Below, in pieces: positions 59,592 through 64,000 of a stretch of 64,000 nt of DNA. Where the stretch lies: positions 558,001-622,000 of the forward strand of contig NZ_CP012502.1 of NCBI RefSeq assembly GCF_001721685.1, given 5' to 3'. A program made the position numbers and the translations under genes. Numbering within the stretch: the first letter of the stretch is position 1; each line of letters begins with the position of its first letter. Origin of the DNA: Salisediminibacterium beveridgei (lineage in GTDB: Bacteria; Bacillota; Bacilli; Bacillales; Salisediminibacteriaceae). The notes beneath the pieces are model-generated. The model worked only from the letters and a program-made list of their open reading frames with translations. It made no database searches and was not told where the DNA came from.

Positions 59592-59975
59592 TTGAGTCAT
59601 GATTTAAATGAGGCACAGCGAAATTTTCTGGCCAACTATTCCGATCTTCTGGTTGAGGTGGAACAATCCCTTCACTATGTCAGTGAATGTTACATCAAGG
59701 GCGATTATGATATTGGCGACCGTTTGCTCAAATCGGTGATGGGTGGTTTAGAGCCTTATAACACGGAGAATTTGACAATCCAGTCGATTTTCCATGAGGA
59801 TGCACAGGCGCTGAGTCAATTAAATAAACTGATCGAGAGCGCGAAATGGTCCGTTACCATTGAAGAATCATTTCCAACAGAAGAGCAGCGCATGCGCTTT
59901 CTCCATGAGACACTGATGCCGAGGTTAACAGCATGGAAAAACTCGGTCGACAAGTATGCCATTGAAATGGCATGA
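59592..59975 (+). CDS. Helical protein in the FliT position, unknown
   Basis: 127-residue acidic helical protein (SHDLNEAQRNFLANYSDLLV). Start TTG 59592 after GGAGGTGA. It sits after fliS, where B. subtilis has fliT, but lacks the FliT tail; the gene at 57611 has that tail. Its C-terminus (HETLMPRLTAWKNSV) resembles that of the protein at 38813. Probably a flagellar accessory or chaperone-like protein. Confidence 0.65.
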   Translation: MSHDLNEAQRNFLANYSDLLVEVEQSLHYVSECYIKGDYDIGDRLLKSVMGGLEPYNTENLTIQSIFHEDAQALSQLNKLIESAKWSVTIEESFPTEEQRMRFLHETLMPRLTAWKNSVDKYAIEMA

Positions 59976-60016
59976 AAAAACACCTTGCAGTGCCGTTCAT
60001 CTGCAAGGTGTTTTTT
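59975..60016. terminator. Intrinsic terminator after the 59592 gene
   Basis: Perfect AAAAAACACCTTGCAG / CTGCAAGGTGTTTTTT, 16-bp stem, usable from both strands. Confidence 0.95.
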
Positions 60017-60049
60017 CATTAGCAGAACTGATCCTCTCCTGAAAGAAGT

Positions 60050-60092
60050 GCAAAAAAAGGACTCGAGTCACGTTCGCTCGAGTCCTTTTTGC
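60050..60092. terminator. Second hairpin terminator in the convergent gap
   Basis: GCAAAAA(A)AGGACTCGAG / CTCGAGTCCTTTTTGC, nearly perfect, usable from both strands. With the terminator before it and the repeat after it, three terminators separate the flagellar genes from the glycosidase. Confidence 0.9.
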
Positions 60093-60131
60093 ATTCAATT
60101 TATACTGCATAAAAGTGTTTACGCCCGCTAA

Positions 60132-60201
60132 AGGATTGAAGGATAAGCGTAACGAAGGCTTTCGCCAGTAAAGCTTGGCGAAAGCCTTCGTTTTCTTTAC
60201 T
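60132..60201. repeat. Dispersed hairpin repeat, copy 5 (perfect palindrome)
   Basis: AACGAAGGCTTTCGCCA and TGGCGAAAGCCTTCGTT form a perfect 17-bp stem, followed by TTCTTTAC. The left flank AAGGATTGAAGGATAAG is shared with copy 6. Its end touches the stop codon of the glycosidase gene and serves as its terminator. Confidence 0.88.
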
Positions 60202-61969
60202 CTTCTTTTAAAATGACTGCGCCAAGAGCAGGGACGGAAACGGCGAATTTTCCATTTTTCACGGTGTACGTGTCGCCGGTATCGATGTTGCGGAATTTCC
60301 CTTTTGCAACGTCTTCCACATTGACGTCATGCTGTTTCGTGTCCGTGTTCATTGCAATGATAAATCGGTCTTTGCCATGTGTACGTTCAAAGGAGATATA
60401 TTTCGCTCCTTTTGATGCACTGAGGAATCGGAAACTGCCATCCCGAAGTGCTCTGTGATCCTTGCGGAGCTGGATCAGTTTTTTGTAAAAGTCGAACAGC
60501 TCATGATCCTGGTGATCCTTTTCCCAGATCATCGGCTTGCGGCAACCAGGGTCACCGCCGCCGTCCATGCCGATTTCGTCTCCGTAATAGATGCAAGGTG
60601 CTCCGAGGTACAGGAGCTGGAACATGGCAGCGAGCTTCATGCGGTCTTTGTTGCCATCGGCGATGTGCAGAAGGCGCGGTGTATCATGGGAATCCAGCAG
60701 GTTGAATGCGACTTCATTGGCCTGCTTCGGGTACGCGATCATCATCTGATCGAGACGCCCCATAAAGTTCTCCGCATCGATCTCATCTTTTACAAAGAAA
60801 TCGAGGATGCTGTTGGTTACCGGATAGTTCATTACGGCATCGAACTGATCGCCCTGCAGCCACGCCAGTGAATTATGCCAGATTTCACCGAGAATGTAGG
60901 CTTCCGGATTAGCCCTTTTCACAGTGTCCCGGAATTCTCGCCAGAAGCGGTGATCCACTTCGTTTGCGACGTCCAGGCGCCAGCCGTCGACACCGATGTC
61001 TTCCACCCAGTAGCGGGCAACTTCCAGCAGATAGGCTTTCACTTCAGGGTTTTCCGTGTCCAGCTTAGGCATCGCCGGTACAAAGCCGAACGTATCGTAT
61101 GTCAACGGGTCGGTCTGAAGCGGAAATTCTTTCACGTGGAACCAGTCGGCAAAGCGGGATTTTTCTCCGTGCTTCAACACATCCTGAAACGGCGGGAAGT
61201 AATACCCGGAATGATTGAACACAGCATCGAGCATAATGCGGATCCCGCGTTCGTGCGCTTTCTCGACGAGCTCCTTCGCCTTCTTCTCGTCACCAAACTG
61301 CGGATCCACCTTCAAGTAATCGATAGTGTCGTATTTGTGATTGGAATAGGCCTCGAAGAACGGCGTGAAATAAATACAGTTGATCCCAAGTTCCTCGAGA
61401 TAGTCGAGGTTATCGATAACCCCCTGCAGGTCCCCGCCGAAGAAATTCTCTCTCGTAGGCACAGCATCCGGGGTCCAGGCTTCTGTCCCAGGCGGATTCA
61501 GTGTCGGATCACCGTTTGCAAAACGCTCGGGAAAGATTTGATAAAAGACGGCATCCTTGACCCACTCAGGTGGTGTATGCACATCGATCGGATTTAAAAA
61601 CGGGAATTCAAACATGCCCGATGGACTCCAGAGCATACCGACACCGGAAGAGTGCATTTCATCTTCCTTGAAGCCGACTTCGTTCAAAAAGACGGTCTTC
61701 TTGCCCTTCTCAAATTTGAACGCATAGGCGAAGCGTCTGAATGGGGGTTTGATTTCAACATGGTAATAGTCGAAGAGGGTATCCTTGGCGAAAACCTCCA
61801 TTTTGCTTGTCGTAATTGTTTCCGGGGTGAAATCATACTTATCGCCCCAGACGACAGAGACCTGGTCCATGTCTCCGCGTTTTGTCCGGACGCGGATGTG
61901 AAGGGTCTCTTCATCATAGGCATAAGCGTATTGTGATTTTGGCTGGTGGTGAATCGCTTCTAATAGCAT
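60197..61969 (-). CDS. Neopullulanase/cyclomaltodextrinase (GH13)
   Basis: 590-residue cytosolic GH13 alpha-glycosidase. An N-terminal starch-binding-like domain (~1-120) is characteristic of neopullulanase-type enzymes. The (beta/alpha)8 barrel has the catalytic set: Asp in GWRLDVANEVD, Glu in ILGEIWHN and Asp in LLDSHDTPR. No signal peptide. It cleaves maltodextrins, cyclodextrins or pullulan oligomers. RBS AAGGAGGATGAACG. A sigma-A promoter and a LacI-type operator lie upstream; no mal transport genes are nearby. Confidence 0.94.
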   Translation of the reverse strand: MLLEAIHHQPKSQYAYAYDEETLHIRVRTKRGDMDQVSVVWGDKYDFTPETITTSKMEVFAKDTLFDYYHVEIKPPFRRFAYAFKFEKGKKTVFLNEVGFKEDEMHSSGVGMLWSPSGMFEFPFLNPIDVHTPPEWVKDAVFYQIFPERFANGDPTLNPPGTEAWTPDAVPTRENFFGGDLQGVIDNLDYLEELGINCIYFTPFFEAYSNHKYDTIDYLKVDPQFGDEKKAKELVEKAHERGIRIMLDAVFNHSGYYFPPFQDVLKHGEKSRFADWFHVKEFPLQTDPLTYDTFGFVPAMPKLDTENPEVKAYLLEVARYWVEDIGVDGWRLDVANEVDHRFWREFRDTVKRANPEAYILGEIWHNSLAWLQGDQFDAVMNYPVTNSILDFFVKDEIDAENFMGRLDQMMIAYPKQANEVAFNLLDSHDTPRLLHIADGNKDRMKLAAMFQLLYLGAPCIYYGDEIGMDGGGDPGCRKPMIWEKDHQDHELFDFYKKLIQLRKDHRALRDGSFRFLSASKGAKYISFERTHGKDRFIIAMNTDTKQHDVNVEDVAKGKFRNIDTGDTYTVKNGKFAVSVPALGAVILKEE

Positions 61970-62011
61970 CGTTCATCCTCCTTGAGTAATCTGGACGACA
62001 GGGTCGGTTAG

Positions 62012-62025
62012 TGCAATCGTTTGCG
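62012..62025 (-). promoter_or_regulatory. LacI-family operator of the glycosidase gene (CcpA/MalR-like)
   Basis: On the minus strand CGCAAACGATTGCA, matching the LacI-family pattern CGCAAACG.TTGCG. It lies about 40-50 bases inside the transcript, so it would act as a roadblock. Confidence 0.6.
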
Positions 62026-62068
62026 CAAAAGTGGCAATCCTATCACCCGTGAAATCGAATATGTTTGC

Positions 62069-62097
62069 ATTATACCATGCAGCTGAAAGCGTGTCCA
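62069..62097 (-). promoter_or_regulatory. Sigma-A promoter of the glycosidase gene
   Basis: On the minus strand TGGACA (62092-62097), 17 bases, TATAAT (62069-62074). Confidence 0.85.
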
Positions 62098-62156
62098 CGG
62101 CGGAATAAAGTAAAGGATACCCGCCACTACTACCGAAGTGGCGGGCGTTTTGGTTG

Positions 62157-62450
62157 TCATTCCGGGTGAGGATTCAACAAGAGCGCACTCATCGGATCAT
62201 TCTTTACATCCTCTAACGTGCGTTTACTGCCTTGGCATTCAATACAGCTGATCAGATGATGCATCATGTAGTTCATTTCGGATAAATGAGACTCGCATTT
62301 ACTCAGCCGTTTATGAATGAAGGCCATATCAGCAACCGTATCGTCGCTGTTATTCAGGCTGTTTACCCTGTGAATCAAGGCTTTTGTCAGAAGGATCTGT
62401 TCTTGCTGACTTTTGGAAACGGACTGGATGATCTGCAGTTGATCCATCAT
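62157..62450 (-). CDS. Small helical protein downstream of ssb, unknown
   Basis: 97-residue helical protein (MMDQLQIIQSVSKSQQEQIL) with three Cys (KCESH, SCIECQG). It overlaps the ssb-like stop by four bases (ATGA), so it is coupled to it. No family recognised. In B. subtilis unrelated small genes (ywpF, ywpG) neighbour ssbB. Confidence 0.65.
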   Translation of the reverse strand: MMDQLQIIQSVSKSQQEQILLTKALIHRVNSLNNSDDTVADMAFIHKRLSKCESHLSEMNYMMHHLISCIECQGSKRTLEDVKNDPMSALLLNPHPE

Positions 62451-62923
62451 TGCAAAGCCCCCTCTTTTGCAACAGTTTTGTAGGGCATCCGGCTTTCCTT
62501 CACGGAGTCGGCGCCGCCGAATGAATCGGGAGCTTCCTGACTATGCGGGTCGAGCGCCTCATTGATCAGTGCCTGAGGTTCGTTATCCGCGCCACGACCT
62601 GGTACCCGTTTCAGGTACTGGAATCCGACGCTTTCTGCAACGAGTTCGATGCTGTTGTAACGGGCATGGCCTTGCGGTAAATAAGTCATCGGCATCATTC
62701 GCCCGTTTATGGTCACGATGGAGCCTTTTCCGCAGTAGTCATGAATTCTTTCTGCAGTGGTGCGCCAGGCAACTACAGGGATGAAGTCTGTTTTATACTC
62801 ATTGTCTTTGCTTTTGAAATCACGTCTGACAGCGACATGGAACCGAACATAATGCTTTCCATGAGCGGTTGTACCGAGTTTTGGATCATTTGCTATTCTT
62901 CCGACAATTGTGAACTGATTCAT
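62447..62923 (-). CDS. Single-stranded DNA-binding protein
   Basis: 158-residue OB-fold SSB (MNQFTIVGRIANDPKLGTTA; FIPVVAWRTTAERIHDYCGK; GSIVTINGRMM). The start at 62923 has AGGAGGAATC upstream. The tail (~110-158) lacks the acidic DDDIPF end that partners bind, resembling competence SsbB more than the housekeeping SsbA. No clear ComK box was found upstream, so a competence role is only suggested. Confidence 0.88.
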   Translation of the reverse strand: MNQFTIVGRIANDPKLGTTAHGKHYVRFHVAVRRDFKSKDNEYKTDFIPVVAWRTTAERIHDYCGKGSIVTINGRMMPMTYLPQGHARYNSIELVAESVGFQYLKRVPGRGADNEPQALINEALDPHSQEAPDSFGGADSVKESRMPYKTVAKEGALQ

Positions 62924-63176
62924 GAATGATTCCTCCTGAGTAATGGTTTTGAATCCATGTCGTAACTGATGAACTGATGTCATCGTCAAACACCGTCACA
63001 TCCTTTTGAAGTATTTTATATAGCTGAGAAGTGAGCGGATTCAAACTTCAGAAACGGCTATTTTTGCTGTTTCACTCAGGTATAAGAAGTAATATTACGG
63101 CAAATGAGAGCGCTTTACAATAGCAAAACGAGCTGACATGTGACGGATTTGTGTCGGAAATAATCTGACGATCGAT

Positions 63177-63205
63177 TTGACGGAAGCGCTTCCAATTGGT
63201 ATATT
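63177..63205 (+). promoter_or_regulatory. Sigma-A promoter of csp copy 2 with a cre-like palindrome in the spacer
   Basis: TTGACG (63177-63182), 17 bases, TATATT (63200-63205). The spacer holds the perfect palindrome GGAAGCGCTTCC (63182-63193). Extended to CGGAAGCGCTTCCA it fits the loose cre pattern TGNAANCGNTNNCA with one mismatch. Confidence 0.6.
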
Positions 63206-63271
63206 TGAGTTAGACTACGCCCAGTATAACTTGGGGGTATCAGATTTTATAACGAAGGGATTGTTCACACC

Positions 63272-63469
63272 ATGCAGGGAAAAGTCAAATGGTTTAATGC
63301 AGAAAAAGGATTCGGATTTATCGAGCGGGAAGATGGAGAAGATGTCTTCGTTCACTACTCAGCAATTGACCAGGAGGGCTTCAAATCACTGGATGAAGGA
63401 CAGCACGTAGAGTTCGAAATTGTTGAAGGCGCAAGAGGACCTCAAGCATCCAATGTCGTCAAAGTCTGA
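63272..63469 (+). CDS. Cold-shock protein, copy 2
   Basis: 65-residue OB-fold RNA chaperone with RNP motifs KGFGFIE and VFVHYSAI. About 75% alike to the copy at 40636. The RBS is weak (GAAGGGA). Leader of about 60 bases. Terminator follows. Confidence 0.95.
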   Translation: MQGKVKWFNAEKGFGFIEREDGEDVFVHYSAIDQEGFKSLDEGQHVEFEIVEGARGPQASNVVKV

Positions 63470-63514
63470 GTACACGTTATAAAATAATGAGATGCCAAAA
63501 CGTCAAGCGCGTTT

Positions 63515-63547
63515 AACCCGTTTTCAGATTAATGGAAACGGGTTTTT
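63515..63547 (+). terminator. Intrinsic terminator after csp copy 2
   Basis: AACCCGTTT / AAACGGGTT followed by TTTT. Confidence 0.9.
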
Positions 63548-63579
63548 ATCAAATTTCACAGGATTGATTACGTTCGCTA

Positions 63580-63620
63580 AGGGATTGAAGTGTAAGTACA
63601 ACGAAGGCTTTCGTTACCCG
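63580..63620. repeat. Dispersed hairpin repeat, copy 6 (left half only)
   Basis: GGGATTGAAGTGTAAGTACA then ACGAAGGCTTTCG. It matches the left flank and left arm of copy 5; the right arm is lost. Confidence 0.7.
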
Positions 63621-63751
63621 AATGGGAATTTCAACTTCTGTGAAAGGTGGGTACATTGAATCGGCCCATGCTTTTGTCACGACAGACATGGCAGTAAAAT
63701 CCGATTCATCTGAGCACAGATAAGTTTGTGAAAATCAAAAAAGATTTTTTG

Positions 63752-63778
63752 GTTTTAGCAGGAGATCGATGTGGGAAT
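63752..63778 (+). promoter_or_regulatory. Possible sigma-B promoter of hpf
   Basis: GTTTTA (63752-63757), 15 bases, GGGAAT (63773-63778). B. subtilis yvyD/hpf is transcribed by sigma-B and sigma-H. Confidence 0.4.
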
Positions 63779-63818
63779 GACGAAACATATATACATACCC
63801 GAAAGGAGGAATTTGTCT

Positions 63819-64000
63819 ATGAATTTTAATATTCGAGGCGAAAACCTGGAAGTTACTTCAGCATTGAAAGACTACGTAGAAAAAAAGGTGGGTAAACTTG
63901 AGAAGTATTTTGAAACGACTCCGTCTTCCGATGTCCATGTGAAGATGAGTGTTCTGAATACCGAACAAAAGGTGGAAATCACCATACCAATGCCTAAATT
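63819..64000 (+). CDS. hpf: Ribosome hibernation promoting factor, N-terminal part
   Basis: Long-form HPF dimerises 70S ribosomes into 100S particles in stationary phase. Only the first ~60 codons are present: MNFNIRGENLEVTSALKDYV, then EKKVGKLEKYF. RBS AAAGGAGGAATTTG. The gene runs off the right edge. Its place after the fliS region matches B. subtilis yvyD. Confidence 0.95.
   Translation, partial: MNFNIRGENLEVTSALKDYVEKKVGKLEKYFETTPSSDVHVKMSVLNTEQKVEITIPMPK

Noticed and set aside
62924..63060. ComK box upstream of the ssb-like gene
   Set aside because: Only imperfect A-tract/T-tract pairs without the required spacing were seen.
1..64000. rRNA, tRNA, transposase, integrase or prophage genes
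   Set aside because: None recognised on either strand after reading the gene-free intervals.

Overview
The window is a bacterial chromosome segment from a Gram-positive member of the Bacillaceae. Gene order follows the Bacillus subtilis yvyE-degSU-degV-comF-yvyF-flgM-flgN-flgK-flgL-yviE-fliW-csrA-hag-(flaG)-fliD-fliS-(fliT)-hpf region, Shine-Dalgarno sites are strong (AAGGAGG type), and sigma-D promoters read TAAA-N15-TCCGATAT. Many proteins are acidic, and PutP and an NhaC-type Na+/H+ antiporter are present. That suggests a salt- or alkali-adapted species, but this is inference and the species was not identified. No rRNA, tRNA, CRISPR array, transposase or prophage was seen.

Layout. 0-0.5 kb: start of htpG behind a perfect CIRCE operator. 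0.5-4.4 kb: a minor-pilin cluster of PilW-, PilV- and two tandem PilX/GspK-like proteins. 4.4-14.7 kb: housekeeping and transport genes (M42 peptidase, DoxX, ppc, putP, NhaC antiporter, HesB-like, dcd, a ComEA-like HhH protein). 14.8-21.5 kb: yvyE, degSU, degV and the comF operon; comFA ends at a shift-prone TTT-TGA, and a 51-codon gene stands where comFB would be. 21.5-30.3 kb: yvyF-flgM-flgN-flgK-flgL-yviE-fliW-csrA, a DegU-like regulator and flagellin hag1. 30.3-54.1 kb: an interruption of about 24 kb between hag and fliD relative to B. subtilis. It starts with an AT-rich HExxH gene, then a sigma-D-driven csrA2-csrA3-hag2 unit and a sugar-transfer-type ATP-grasp gene followed by a flagellin 3' remnant. 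After these come fbp, an AEC transporter, a flagellin-helix-like mini-protein, DoxX-like proteins, a cold-shock gene, a giant YhgE/Pip protein, an Fe-alcohol dehydrogenase, a YjfB-like motility protein and a c-di-GMP block (two HD-GYP, one GGDEF). 54.2-60 kb: two fliD genes, a FliT-like gene, flaG, an extended fliS and a FliT-position gene. 60-64 kb: neopullulanase, a two-gene ssb operon, a cold-shock gene and the start of hpf.

How it works together. DegS-DegU, FlgM, FliW-CsrA and sigma-D form the known late-flagellar control circuit. The most unusual part is 31.38-32.33 kb. One sigma-D promoter reads through three related RNA modules (A, B, C) that alternate with two extra csrA genes and end at hag2. 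Each module has small hairpins with GGA in the loop (four copies of CAGGACG, one AAGGACG, one GGGAG). In B and C the first hairpin shares bases with the 5' arm of an intrinsic terminator. This looks like a CsrB/RsmZ-style CsrA-binding RNA built into a csrA-flagellin operon. In Bacillus the known CsrA antagonist is the FliW protein, so an RNA antagonist or CsrA-controlled read-through here would be new. The structures were read by eye; function is inferred.

Other points: a dispersed hairpin repeat of about 65 nt (six copies), a 171-nt structured element between flgK and flgL, several sigma-D promoters on unannotated genes, and decayed flagellin sequence that records past rearrangement of the flagellin locus.
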